DNA from: CAZKBP01 sp964551015
GTDB lineage: Bacteria > Bacteroidota > Bacteroidia > Cytophagales > Microscillaceae
DNA: 64,000 bases
Direction of reading: 5' to 3'
Assembly (NCBI GenBank): GCA_964551015.1
Contig: CAZKBP010000007.1
Coordinates: forward strand, 186,001 to 250,000
In this document: positions 32,884-41,757 of the stretch, one piece after another
How positions within the stretch are numbered: position 1 is the stretch's first letter
Layout: the number at the start of each line of letters is the position of its first letter
Translations under genes and position numbers: made by a program
Notes under the pieces: model-generated
Databases searched by the model: none
Seen by the model: the letters and a program-made list of their open reading frames with translations, nothing else
What the model was told of the DNA's origin: nothing

Positions 32884-34137
32884 TCAATATCTCGGAATGT
32901 TATCCTCCCGGGCTTTGATATTTTCCAAATCTACATTTTGCTCATAAGACTCGAGCAGGCGAGTATAGTCGCCGTTGAGTTCTTCTATTTTTTGACTGAC
33001 CTTACTAGGATCATCACTCAGGGTAGTGGCATTATTCAGAATGATGACGATATTTTTGTGATAAGTGGAGATAGTCGTCACGTATTCGTTGTAAAGCTTT
33101 TCTACCTCTTCTATGATAAAGGCCGCCTTGCTCCGCCCCACCACCGGAAAAACGACACGAGTAGAGAGAAAGTTATAGTCTCGATTTGCCTGATTTTCTA
33201 GCTTTTGAATGTACTGATTGACCGTGGCGTAATTATAGTAACGGTTGACCACATCGTTCATGCTCATTTCTTCCAAAGAAGGGGGCGTATCTTGATTGGT
33301 GTAGAGATCGAGTACGCTCTGTCGAGCAAAGTTGGTTGTGAGTTGCCTTACGGCTTCAGTTTTTACTTTCAGGTTGGCCAGATTAAAATCCAAGTCACGG
33401 CTGGCCTTGGCTAGTGCTTCGTAGTGCGCCACGTATTTTTGTAACTCACGGTTGAAAGCATTCAAGGCTTGAGTGTTGATATCGTCTTCGCCCACGGCTA
33501 CCGAATTCACCACGTTAAAGACCGAAGCAATCGAGCTCACCGCCGGGACAGTAGATACCACCGCCTTGGTAATCGGATTATTGATGATAGGATTGTTGAT
33601 AATGCCCGAAACGATCGAGCGCAGTTTACTACCAAACTTACGCCCAAACTTACCATTGATAATTTTATCGTCTACAATACGGAGAATGGCTTTATCTAGG
33701 CTAAAACCCAAGTCGGTATTGGTCGGATTATTCAATTCAAAAATAGAGTTAGAGTAATCCAAAGAAGACACTGAAAACTCCAGGGCATTTAGCCCATCAT
33801 TGACGGCATCCAAATAGTTGGCGGTCGCCTCGATACTCAGACGGCTTCGCTCGTAAATAGTCTTGCGGGTACGACGGTCAGCATCAGACATGCTAATCAA
33901 CTGCTCCGTATTACCCGTGGCTTGATTCTCGATGATTTTGATTTTTTCTTCAAGATTTTTGAGTTTATCTTCTGTATCATCTTTACTCTCCTGCAGGGAA
34001 AAATAGCGGGTGTAAAGGTTGCTGATAGAATCGGCGAGTTCTTTGGTTTTGTCATTTTCTACTTGCGCCAGTAATGGATTACTCGAGCTAAGCAAAAAGA
34101 TTAGGCATAAACTCAGCAGGGAAACGTGTGTTTTCAT
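32884..34137 (-). CDS. Secreted coiled-coil protein, unknown function
   Basis: A 417-residue protein with a signal peptide (cleavage near SNPLLAQ, residue 25). The mature part has helices with heptads at about 40-75 and 330-417, and an Asn/Ile-rich central stretch (SGIINNPIINNPITKAVVS) that may be membrane-associated or a helical hairpin. I know no family function. It is convergent with the gas vesicle block and divergent from nothing (upstream is the thiolase-like gene in the same direction after 255 bases). Confidence 0.7.
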   Translation of the reverse strand: MKTHVSLLSLCLIFLLSSSNPLLAQVENDKTKELADSISNLYTRYFSLQESKDDTEDKLKNLEEKIKIIENQATGNTEQLISMSDADRRTRKTIYERSRLSIEATANYLDAVNDGLNALEFSVSSLDYSNSIFELNNPTNTDLGFSLDKAILRIVDDKIINGKFGRKFGSKLRSIVSGIINNPIINNPITKAVVSTVPAVSSIASVFNVVNSVAVGEDDINTQALNAFNRELQKYVAHYEALAKASRDLDFNLANLKVKTEAVRQLTTNFARQSVLDLYTNQDTPPSLEEMSMNDVVNRYYNYATVNQYIQKLENQANRDYNFLSTRVVFPVVGRSKAAFIIEEVEKLYNEYVTTISTYHKNIVIILNNATTLSDDPSKVSQKIEELNGDYTRLLESYEQNVDLENIKAREDNIPRY

Positions 34138-34392
34138 AAGCGTGGCAAATGATTTGGCAATTAGATTCTAAAATAAAAGCAAAGTAAAGCATCTATTTGA
34201 GGATAAAAAAGATTTTGGAGGGTTTTGCTCCCGATGCTTCGGAAATGATGCCGATTACCAGCGTCGCCCCTTCCCTAAGTTTGCCATCTGATGAGCCAAT
34301 TGGGCAACAAACCAAGGAAAGGCAAATAAATTCTTGTTACAACTTTAAAACATCCGTCCAAGCCTCTAGGCTTGAACGAGATGAGTTATTCT

Positions 34393-35901
34393 TCAAAGAT
34401 CAAACTTTACAAAATTCTTTTTCTTCTGTGAGTCATAACGAACTTGACCCTTCTGACCCACGAGTTCTGTTTGCTCGTACTTCCTCAGTGCCTCAGCATC
34501 TGCCTCGATGTAGCTGACGGTACGACGGCCATCCTCCAAACGGCCAATCACGATCCCCTTTTCTGGAGAGCCATCTCGCCCGTGCTTGATGGTATAGCCC
34601 TCTACTTCTAATACGCCTTCGGCCTGAGCGACAGGAGGCTCCAACTCGGTAGCATCAATTTGTTGTTGGATTTCACCAAAGTCAGGATTTTCACGCCAAG
34701 GACGAGCGGGGGCTTCTTTTCCATAAATACCAATCGCATGCTTGGTGGCGTACCAGCCCAAGGCACTGATAAGAATTTTCTGCGCTGGATTTTGTCGGAT
34801 TGTTTCCACGGCCGTAGCGATGGCGTGCATCACGTAATTATTCCCTGCTCCTCCGAAGAAAGAAAGCCCACCCGTTAAGGTTAGGGTTCTGGCATCGGTT
34901 TCGGAAATGCCCACGGCCTCTCGCCCCATTTGCACCGCACAAGGAAAACAACTGTACAAATCAAAGGCATCAATCTGCTCCAAACTCAGACCAGATTGCT
35001 CCAAAGCCAAACGTGAGGCTTCCCGAATGGCTTGCGACTCGTATAGCTTCGGACGGCGACTTACTTCCCAAACTTCATTCAAATGCGCGCCACCCATGGG
35101 TACGACCCATTTTTCCGAGGGAATGCCCAATCGTTCGGCCTCACTGACGGTAGTCATCACGAGGGCAGCTGCTTGGTCTACATTAATATTGGCATTCATG
35201 CGCTTGGTATAAGGATAGCACACCATACGGTTATCATCGCTCGGCTCGGCAATTTCTTGACTACTTGGGGCATCTTGGCTCCAAGCCTGCGGATGCTGGG
35301 CAGCTACTTGGGCAAATTTTTCATACAAATCTCCCAAATACTTTTGGTGTGCTTCGGGCGTATGGCCTTTTTGGGCACGAAGGGCGGTCTCGAAGATAGG
35401 ATAGACATTGGCGGGCGTATACAATTCGTAAGCACTTTCTACATCGTTGACGGGTACGCGTACTTCTCCCGTGATTTTTGCAGGAGATTCTCGCTTGGGC
35501 CAGTCTAGCTTCATCCCGCTTTTCGTGGCTTTTTTGAAACCATAGACCACTTCACAACCTGTCAAAAGTGCGGCTTTGATCTCCCCTTTTTCTAAGGCCA
35601 GAGCGGCTTGATTGACTAGGTACTGGGGCGTATTGCCTCCTTCGGTGGTGTAAACCGCAATTTGGGGATCAATTCCTAATGCCTTGCTGAGTTCTCCTGG
35701 TGCATCTTGGTAGGCATAAGAAAAGATATTGACAATGTAAACCGCATCAATAGCATCCTTGAGGGCGACCTGCCCACTATCTTCAATGGCGGCTTTGGAT
35801 GCTTGAATAATCAAGCTGAGTGGGTCTTGCGGCATTTGCCCGGCTTGCCAACGTTGGGTATATTGATGTATCCCCACGAGAATTGGCGTATTTTTGTTCA
35901 T
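34393..35901 (-). CDS. Thiolase-like protein type 1 (TLP1) with extra C-terminal domain
   Basis: A 502-residue protein of the SCP2/acetyl-CoA acetyltransferase group. The thiolase core (about 1-385) has DSGQ-rich N-terminal helices, GGNTPQYLVNQAALAL, and FFGGAGNNYVMHAIA near the second half; the active-site region FDLYSCFPCAVQMG is partly conserved. The last 110 residues form the extra domain of thiolase-like type 1 proteins (about 395-502, KGIVIGRLEDGRRTVSYIEA). The natural reaction is probably acyl-CoA condensation or cleavage. It is preceded by a terminator separating it from hpd. Confidence 0.85.
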   Translation of the reverse strand: MNKNTPILVGIHQYTQRWQAGQMPQDPLSLIIQASKAAIEDSGQVALKDAIDAVYIVNIFSYAYQDAPGELSKALGIDPQIAVYTTEGGNTPQYLVNQAALALEKGEIKAALLTGCEVVYGFKKATKSGMKLDWPKRESPAKITGEVRVPVNDVESAYELYTPANVYPIFETALRAQKGHTPEAHQKYLGDLYEKFAQVAAQHPQAWSQDAPSSQEIAEPSDDNRMVCYPYTKRMNANINVDQAAALVMTTVSEAERLGIPSEKWVVPMGGAHLNEVWEVSRRPKLYESQAIREASRLALEQSGLSLEQIDAFDLYSCFPCAVQMGREAVGISETDARTLTLTGGLSFFGGAGNNYVMHAIATAVETIRQNPAQKILISALGWYATKHAIGIYGKEAPARPWRENPDFGEIQQQIDATELEPPVAQAEGVLEVEGYTIKHGRDGSPEKGIVIGRLEDGRRTVSYIEADAEALRKYEQTELVGQKGQVRYDSQKKKNFVKFDL

Positions 35902-35922
35902 GTTGAGTGTATGTTTAATGAA

Positions 35923-35969
35923 AAGACTCGAGGATTGTCTACCTTGCAGGTTCCAATCCTTCGAGTCTT
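35923..35969 (-). terminator. Long hairpin terminator after hpd
   Basis: AAGACTCGAGGATTG (35923-35937) pairs with CAATCCTTCGAGTCTT (35954-35969), about 15 base pairs with one bulge. Read on the minus strand it ends in TTTT. It separates hpd from the thiolase-like gene. Confidence 0.8.
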
Positions 35970-35982
35970 CAATCTTCCTATC

Positions 35983-37077
35983 TTATAAATTCCCTCGTAG
36001 CTCTTGCTCGCGCTCAATTGCTTCAAATAAGGCTTTGAAATTGCCTTTACCAAAAGATTTGGCTCCTTTTCGCTGAATGATCTCGTAGAACAAAGTCGGG
36101 CGATCCAGCACGGGCTTGGTAAAAATTTGCAAGAGATAGCCTTCCTCGTCACGGTCTACCAAGATATTTAGCTCTCTTAGGGTATTAATTTCTTCGTCAA
36201 TCTCGCCTACCCGTTCTTGGAGATCTTCGTAGTAAGTTTCGGGCACGTGCAGGAATTCTACGCCTCGCTTTCTTAATTCTGAAACCGTGAAGGCAATGTC
36301 ATCGGTAGCTACGGCGATGTGCTGTACTCCAGCTCCGTGATAAAACTGTAGATATTCTTCGATCTGAGATTTTTTCAGACCCGGGGCAGGTTCATTGATT
36401 GGAAATTTGATGTAGCCATTTCCATTAGAAACCACTTTTGACATCAGGGAAGTGTACTTGGTGGAAATATCCTTATCGTCGAAAGTAACCAACAGTTTAA
36501 AGCCCATCACTTCCTCGTAAAACTTCACCCACTTATTCATCTCGCCCAATTCTACATTGCCCACGCAATGATCTACATATTTGAGGCCGATGGGTTGGAT
36601 GGGAAAATTACTTTGCTTGGCTTGATAGCCCGGCAAGAAGGCACCTTGATAATCTTTTCTTTCTACGAAGGTGTGGATGGTTTCTCCATAAGTTTTGATG
36701 GAAGCCATCTTTACCGTTCCTTGCTCATCTGAAAAGGCATCGGGTTCGGCCACGGCTTCGGCGCCTCTTTGCATGGTTTCGTAAAAGGATTTTTCCGCGT
36801 CTTCTACCCAGAGGGCCAGCACCTTTACCCCATCTCCGTGGCGGCGTACGTGGTCGCTGATGCTAGAATTAGGGTCAAGTGAGGCAGTGAGTACCAGTCT
36901 CAGCTTATCTTGTTGGAGTACATAAGAAACGCGATCTTTTACTCCGGTTTCGGGGCCAGCATAAGCTACCAGATGAAAACCAAAAGCGGATTGATAAAAA
37001 TAAGCAGCTTGCTTGGCGTTTCCTACATAGAATTCAATATGGTCGGTGCCTAAAATCGGCAAAAAATCTTGTTCCAT
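35983..37077 (-). CDS. hpd: 4-hydroxyphenylpyruvate dioxygenase
   Basis: A 364-residue Fe(II) enzyme of tyrosine degradation that makes homogentisate. The two beta-alpha-beta domains are clear (HIEFYVGNAKQAAYFY at the N-terminus, KYVDHCVGNVELGEMNKW in the second half). Iron ligands are the His of YVDHCV (about 174), the His of VQHIAVATDDIA (about 256) and the Glu in FYEIIQRKG (about 335). The C-terminal helix GNFKALFEAIEREQ is typical. Length matches the family (about 360-380). The downstream enzyme homogentisate dioxygenase is not in this window. Confidence 0.95.
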   Translation of the reverse strand: MEQDFLPILGTDHIEFYVGNAKQAAYFYQSAFGFHLVAYAGPETGVKDRVSYVLQQDKLRLVLTASLDPNSSISDHVRRHGDGVKVLALWVEDAEKSFYETMQRGAEAVAEPDAFSDEQGTVKMASIKTYGETIHTFVERKDYQGAFLPGYQAKQSNFPIQPIGLKYVDHCVGNVELGEMNKWVKFYEEVMGFKLLVTFDDKDISTKYTSLMSKVVSNGNGYIKFPINEPAPGLKKSQIEEYLQFYHGAGVQHIAVATDDIAFTVSELRKRGVEFLHVPETYYEDLQERVGEIDEEINTLRELNILVDRDEEGYLLQIFTKPVLDRPTLFYEIIQRKGAKSFGKGNFKALFEAIEREQELRGNL

Positions 37078-37271
37078 ATTTTTTTAAATTTTAGTTTTAG
37101 AATTTTGATATTCATTTTTCACGGAACCACAGTCCGATTCATGTGTTTGAAAATAGGACTCCTGTTCCACGAAATACTACTTGAATAGTACAAAATTAAG
37201 ATTTTTAATCAAAATCCTTGTAAGTCTTGGGAAGACTGTTCAACTTTGTAAATCAAATCGATAAAATCAAT

Positions 37272-37697
37272 ATGGATATAGAAGAACTCAACAGTGTACT
37301 TGTCGCCATTGTGGAGAAAAGAATGGAATTGTCTCGTCTAAATTATGCTGACCAAGAATACGATGTCATAGAAGAGGAATTGCACGAATTAGAAGATGTT
37401 TTGGTAGATCAATTTGGAAATGATTTAGAAAAGATTCTCACCGAAATTCACCAAAAATACTGCCCCGATACCGAAGTGCTCTCCCCGATTGCTTACCTCG
37501 CCAAAGTCTATCACAATTTGGGTAAACGTAAGGACGGGAGTGCCCAATATGATATTTCTAACCTGAGCCAAGGGGTGGTTATTGACTCAGATGACTATGC
37601 CCAAGCCTACCTAGTAATCATTCCTAATCCTATTCATATTGTGCTGACTGCTCCCAAAGAAAAAGTGAAGCAGTTGGTTTGGAGTGCCGAAAATTGA
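37272..37697 (+). CDS. Conserved hypothetical protein
   Basis: A 141-residue acidic protein without membrane segments. The first half is a helical, heptad-rich segment (LVAIVEKRMELSRLNYADQ), and the second half has beta-strand stretches (AQAYLVIIPNPIHIVLTAP). I chose ATG 37272 over 37227 because the extra 15 residues are not acidic or coiled. Similar small proteins are frequent in Bacteroidota but have no known role. Confidence 0.65.
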   Translation: MDIEELNSVLVAIVEKRMELSRLNYADQEYDVIEEELHELEDVLVDQFGNDLEKILTEIHQKYCPDTEVLSPIAYLAKVYHNLGKRKDGSAQYDISNLSQGVVIDSDDYAQAYLVIIPNPIHIVLTAPKEKVKQLVWSAEN

Positions 37698-37783
37698 GAT
37701 GGATAGCTCAAAGTTAACTGCCTCTAAGAGACGACTTGTGTTTTGTCCTTGAATGCGATAGCCACTCTTCAAATTCTTAGCTC

Positions 37784-38662
37784 ATGATTAAACACCGATA
37801 CAGTGATCCCCATCTTCAAAAAGAACGTGCCCCCTGGCGTGATTATGTGCAAAGAGTTATCTTCGAGACAGATACACCCGCCGGGAAAAACTTTGACATT
37901 GCCTTACTGATTGCCATTGCGTGTAGTTTCTTTGTGATTTTAATGTCCACTGTCAGTACGGTTTGGGCGCAATATGGAGACTGGCTGTATGGCTTGGAGT
38001 GGTTTTTTACCATTCTTTTTACCATTGAGTATTTCGCTAGGATCATTTCGGTAGACAATAAATACCGCTACATGACCAGCTTTTTTGGAGTAATTGACCT
38101 TTTATCTATCATTCCCACTTATCTTGGTCTGTTTGTAGTAGGCACGGAAACGCTATCTATCCTGAGAACTTTTCGCTTGCTACGGGTTTTTCGGGTTTTA
38201 GAATTACCCCAATACATGCAGGGCGCGAAGGTCATTGGAGCCGCCCTGCAGGCCAGTCGTCCTAAGATCACGGTGTTTCTCTTAGCGGTGATGACTTTGG
38301 TGGTTATGATTGGTAGTGCCATGTATCTTATTGAAGATGAAGAGAGTGGCTTTACGAGTATTCCCCGTAGCATTTACTGGGCCATCGTAACCATTACTAC
38401 GGTAGGCTACGGCGATATTGCCCCACAGACGGTACTCGGGCAGACTCTGGCCTCCTTGGTGATGATTATTGGCTACGCAATTATTGCCGTTCCCACGGGT
38501 ATTGTTTCTTCCGAATTGAGTAAGGGAGAGTTTTTGAAAAATAGCTCCGATCCAGACTCGCTAGTTACTTGTTCCCGGTGTTTTTTAGAGGGGCACCAAG
38601 CTGATGCCAATTATTGCAGAAGATGCGGGCAAAGACTGGAGGATCAAAAGACGGAAAGATGA
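37784..38662 (+). CDS. Voltage-gated potassium channel subunit with C-terminal zinc ribbon
   Basis: A 292-residue channel with six predicted helices and cytoplasmic ends. The S4-like segment RTFRLLRVFRVLELPQY (about 127-145) carries the voltage-sensing Arg residues, and the selectivity filter is TTVGYGDIAP (about 203-212). The C-terminal 30 residues form a zinc-ribbon-like motif, CSRC-x12-CRRC (about 263-282), unusual for this class. The tail could bind metal or a partner. It is followed by a hairpin shared with the convergent neighbour. Confidence 0.9.
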   Translation: MIKHRYSDPHLQKERAPWRDYVQRVIFETDTPAGKNFDIALLIAIACSFFVILMSTVSTVWAQYGDWLYGLEWFFTILFTIEYFARIISVDNKYRYMTSFFGVIDLLSIIPTYLGLFVVGTETLSILRTFRLLRVFRVLELPQYMQGAKVIGAALQASRPKITVFLLAVMTLVVMIGSAMYLIEDEESGFTSIPRSIYWAIVTITTVGYGDIAPQTVLGQTLASLVMIIGYAIIAVPTGIVSSELSKGEFLKNSSDPDSLVTCSRCFLEGHQADANYCRRCGQRLEDQKTER

Positions 38663-38698
38663 CCTCCTTTTAGCCTTTAAAGATCAGGCAAAAGGAGG
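38663..38698. terminator. Inverted repeat between convergent genes
   Basis: CCTCCTTTTAGCCT (38663-38676) and AGGCAAAAGGAGG (38686-38698) pair with one bulge. It lies between the stop of the K+ channel gene and the stop of the next, but has no clear T tract on the plus strand, so its efficiency as a terminator is uncertain. Confidence 0.5.
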
Positions 38699-38718
38699 TG
38701 AAAACCAGCCGTTCATCA

Positions 38719-39603
38719 TTATTTCGCCAACAGTGCCTTAATTTGCTCAGGATTCACGGTGATGTATCTTACAAATTCATCTGAATCAAACTCGGCCTTG
38801 CCTTCTTTGTCGGCTCGAAGCATCTTGTTTTCAATCGTTAAATAGCTATGGCCAGTATCCGAGGGATAAAGGGTGAAAATACTGTGGCTGGCCGTAGGGT
38901 CTTCCACGCGGGTCAACTCATTAAAAATATCGGTACTGGCTTGCTCCAGGGCGGAGATCATTTGGTCTTTATGATAAATGAAGTTGAAAGCAGGAAGTTG
39001 TCGTTCGTCCATCCATTGGTTTTTCTCTTCGCTAAAAGGTTTTTTAGCCGCAACAAAAGGAAGATAAGCCGAAAATCCCAAGACCACCACGGCCTCGATC
39101 GCCCACACGATACTCAAAAAAACACCACTCACGGTTGCCCCACGCAAGCCCCAAGTTCCTACTTCGTTGATTTGGCCAATTAGCTCGAACAATATTCCCG
39201 GATTTACCGCTAGCGAAAAAACCTGAAATATCTCAATATTACTCACCGTAATACCAACGGTATCCGAACCATAGCTTTCACCAGCATTAATCACCAAATC
39301 TACCCAGACTGCCCAGTGCAAGTAGAGCGCAACTAAACCTCCTAAAAGGCCAAATCCTAGAGCCAAGATTGGGTTTCTCACCTTGCCTATATTTACCACG
39401 ATCATGCTGAGAGCCAGACCTACGCCAAAACCAAAGCCAGCTGTCAATAAGAAATTGACATAAATCAAAGGAATGTACCAAATGCCATAAGCATAGAGCA
39501 AGCCCAGCAAGGGCAGTAAGGTCAGAGCCACGATGACAAAAAACACGAAAGAAAGCGGAGAAAATCTCCCAGAAGGTCGATAATAGTTAGGAATCGTATT
39601 CAT
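38719..39603 (-). CDS. Membrane protein of unknown function
   Basis: A 294-residue protein with about four helices in the first half (about 15-40, 45-70, 78-100 and 150-190) and a soluble C-terminal part (about 200-294) with DERQLPAFNFIYHKDQM and AKEGKAEFDSDEF-like stretches. No recognised family motif. It is convergent with the K+ channel gene, and the 309-base gap upstream holds no gene. Confidence 0.6.
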   Translation of the reverse strand: MNTIPNYYRPSGRFSPLSFVFFVIVALTLLPLLGLLYAYGIWYIPLIYVNFLLTAGFGFGVGLALSMIVVNIGKVRNPILALGFGLLGGLVALYLHWAVWVDLVINAGESYGSDTVGITVSNIEIFQVFSLAVNPGILFELIGQINEVGTWGLRGATVSGVFLSIVWAIEAVVVLGFSAYLPFVAAKKPFSEEKNQWMDERQLPAFNFIYHKDQMISALEQASTDIFNELTRVEDPTASHSIFTLYPSDTGHSYLTIENKMLRADKEGKAEFDSDEFVRYITVNPEQIKALLAK

Positions 39604-39912
39604 TTTCTTTTGGTTAGATTAAACAAACTTTTGGGTGAATGAGAGCAGACTACGCTTAGCCCTGTTGGGTAATGCAAGTAAGCATGATTATTTGCTTTAG
39701 TTGAAGGACGATTGAAGGATGCTAAAGACATATACGGGAGAAAATTTTTTTTTCTTCAAAAATTTCCCAGATAAAGTTTCACTTTCTGAAGTGCCTATCC
39801 GTTCAAAACCAAATCTGCCCTTTGCGAGTTGATGTGGAGGAGATATTCCTCATTTTTATACAGTATTCTAACAAGAAAAACTGTAACCTGTAATTTGCAA
39901 CCCAAAAACCCT
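39604..39912. other. Intergenic gap without recognised features
   Basis: This divergent gap is AT-rich with homopolymer runs (AAAATTTTTTTTTC around 39745) and presumably holds the promoters of both neighbours. I found no clear -7 box, hairpin or repeat. Confidence 0.4.
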
Positions 39913-40182
39913 ATGAACGACCAAATCGCTTCCGCCGTAGTCACTTATCTCACCATGCGTAGCAACACCGCCATGGCTCGTACGCTTTGGCAGTTACTAG
40001 CTGACAAATTCAAGATTTATCCACACAAGTATCAGTTACTGGAAAAATTTCACTTCGAGCAGGATCGTAAACCGAGCAAAGGAGAAAAAGCACAGTTAGA
40101 AAAAAACCTGAAAGAAGTACTAGATAATGATGAGGCTTTCGCCGGAGAGCTGGCTACTCGCCTCCGAATCAATCCTATCTAA
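39913..40182 (+). CDS. Small hypothetical protein
   Basis: An 89-residue basic protein, alpha-helical by appearance (AVVTYLTMRSNTAMARTLWQ, then EKAQLEKNLKEVLDNDEAF). I chose ATG 39913, because the longer frame from 39829 adds a sequence unlike a signal peptide. The gene overlaps the convergent hydrolase stop by four bases. No family is recognised. Confidence 0.55.
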   Translation: MNDQIASAVVTYLTMRSNTAMARTLWQLLADKFKIYPHKYQLLEKFHFEQDRKPSKGEKAQLEKNLKEVLDNDEAFAGELATRLRINPI

Positions 40183-41048
40183 ACCGCTCGATCAAAAAAG
40201 GTAATGGTTTTTTCTACCAACTTCTGAGAATGCTCTGGCAGTTCTTCCGAGTCATAGGGATGCTTACCTCCAAAAGTATGCATGGCTCCCTCTAACACAA
40301 AAAGATCGGCCTTAGGCTGCCATTCTTTGAGTTGCTGAGCTTTTTCCAAAGGAACAGAAGTATCCGCATCGCCATGGGCAATGAGCACCGGAATCTCTAA
40401 TTTCTGGATGGCCTTCTCTACGTCCAGGCGTTTGGTGTTAAAGACCGCATCTTCATAATATGGTAGATACAAGGGTAATTTTTGCCCGGTGCGCCCGTTT
40501 TGCACATACACTACATTTTCTTTTTCTACTTTCTCTATGTTTTCGGGAGTCCAGAAGTGCATCGTAGAAGCAATAGAAGCCCAAGTGGCAATGCCCTTGA
40601 CACGCGGATCTTCGGCGGCTTTCAGGATAGCCAAAGCCCCTCCCCTGCTATGACCAACCAAGAAGATTTTGCTCAAATCTAGTTGCGAGTAAAAGGCCGC
40701 ATTTTTATCGTGTAAATAATTGATCAACAAACCAATATCATCTAGATCTGTAGAAAAAAGATCATTGCCATAGGCGCGTAAATCTACAAACTCAGTCGGG
40801 CGACTAGGCGTAGTTCCATTGTGAGAGAGATTAAACTTCACGAAAGTAAAACCGTTCTCAGCAAATTGTTTCCCCACCAAATGCCAGTGCCCCCAATCTT
40901 TAAATCCATTAAAGCCGTGGATAAAAATGACTACAGGCTTGGGAATATAGTCAGGTATAAAGTGGGCATCTACCCCAAAAGGTTTGTCTTCGTGCTTGGA
41001 GTGTAAAATCGTATTTTTGAGTGTTTTCGTCTGGGTCATGTTAATCAA
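40179..41048 (-). CDS. Alpha/beta hydrolase, dienelactone-hydrolase-like
   Basis: A 289-residue cytoplasmic hydrolase. The oxyanion region IFIHGFNGFKDW (about 42-53), the nucleophile elbow GHSRGG (Ser near 143), the acid in HGDADTSVP (Asp near 232) and the final catalytic His in EGAMHTFGGKHP (about 256) are all present. The substrate is unknown; such enzymes are commonly esterases or acyl-peptidases. It is divergent from the next gene by 119 bases. Confidence 0.88.
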   Translation of the reverse strand: MINMTQTKTLKNTILHSKHEDKPFGVDAHFIPDYIPKPVVIFIHGFNGFKDWGHWHLVGKQFAENGFTFVKFNLSHNGTTPSRPTEFVDLRAYGNDLFSTDLDDIGLLINYLHDKNAAFYSQLDLSKIFLVGHSRGGALAILKAAEDPRVKGIATWASIASTMHFWTPENIEKVEKENVVYVQNGRTGQKLPLYLPYYEDAVFNTKRLDVEKAIQKLEIPVLIAHGDADTSVPLEKAQQLKEWQPKADLFVLEGAMHTFGGKHPYDSEELPEHSQKLVEKTITFFDRAV

Positions 41049-41140
41049 TGGGTCTAGTGAATGATCAGCGAAACAAATATAGAGATTATTTCAGAACCAC
41101 TTCCTTTAATTTTATTTTCAAAGCCTCAGGGGAATGCTTA

Positions 41141-41148
41141 TGTTTGTA
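41141..41148 (+). promoter_or_regulatory. Bacteroidota-type -7 box (TATGTTTG)
   Basis: TATGTTTG fits TAnnTTTG and lies 19 bases before the ATG of the membrane protein gene at 41168. A -33 element is only weakly present. Confidence 0.5.
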
Positions 41149-41167
41149 TCAAAAATGAATTATTCTT

Positions 41168-41683
41168 ATGAATGCGGCACATCTCCATCTCATTTTAAAT
41201 CACATTCCCGTTTTAGGCTCTTTGTTTGGCCTGATTCTTCTTTTGTTTGGCATCTTTCGCCGAAGTAATCTACTCGTGAACGTGGCTCTGATTACCTTCT
41301 TAATTTCCGCTGCTGTAACCCTTCCCGTGGACTGGACGGGCGAAGAAGCCGAGGAAATTTTAGAAGAAATGGGCGTGGATCATGACATTATCCACGAGCA
41401 CGAGGAAGCGGCCGAACTTTCCATCCTCCTGATGCTCGTCTTGGGGGGAGTCGCTCTGACCACGCTCCTCTTCCGAGCTTGGCGACACCAAATGGGCGGC
41501 TGGCTTACTTACTTGACCTTAGTACTAGGGATGGTAGTGTTTGGAGTCATGGCTCGTACGGCCAATACGGGTGGGCAAATTCGCCATCCTGAAATTCGGC
41601 CAGGCTTTCAATTAGAAGAATCCTCCTCCCACGAAGAAGAAGAAAGCCAAGCAGAGGGCGAAGAACACGCAGATGATGATTGA
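41168..41683 (+). CDS. Four-helix membrane protein, unknown function
   Basis: A 171-residue membrane protein with four helices (about 5-25, 33-52, 85-102, 112-130). It has His residues in helix 1 (HLHLILNHIP), a loop rich in acidic residues (EEAEEILEEMG) and a His-rich segment HDIIHEHEEAAEL, then an acidic C-terminal tail with His. The His pattern suggests heme or metal binding as in the DUF2231-type family, an inference. It shares a bidirectional hairpin with the convergent DUF481 gene. Confidence 0.65.
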   Translation: MNAAHLHLILNHIPVLGSLFGLILLLFGIFRRSNLLVNVALITFLISAAVTLPVDWTGEEAEEILEEMGVDHDIIHEHEEAAELSILLMLVLGGVALTTLLFRAWRHQMGGWLTYLTLVLGMVVFGVMARTANTGGQIRHPEIRPGFQLEESSSHEEEESQAEGEEHADDD

Positions 41684-41700
41684 GGAATTACAGGTGAAAA

Positions 41701-41757
41701 AAGATTGAAAGATGGCAGTCTCGAAGATGCAGTTAGAGTTCAAAATCTTTCAATCTT
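41701..41757. terminator. Bidirectional terminator hairpin
   Basis: AAGATTGAAAGAT (41701-41713) pairs with ATCTTTCAATCTT (41745-41757), a perfect 13-base stem. The right arm overlaps the 3' end of the convergent DUF481 gene. On the plus strand TTTTTC follows shortly after. Confidence 0.75.
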
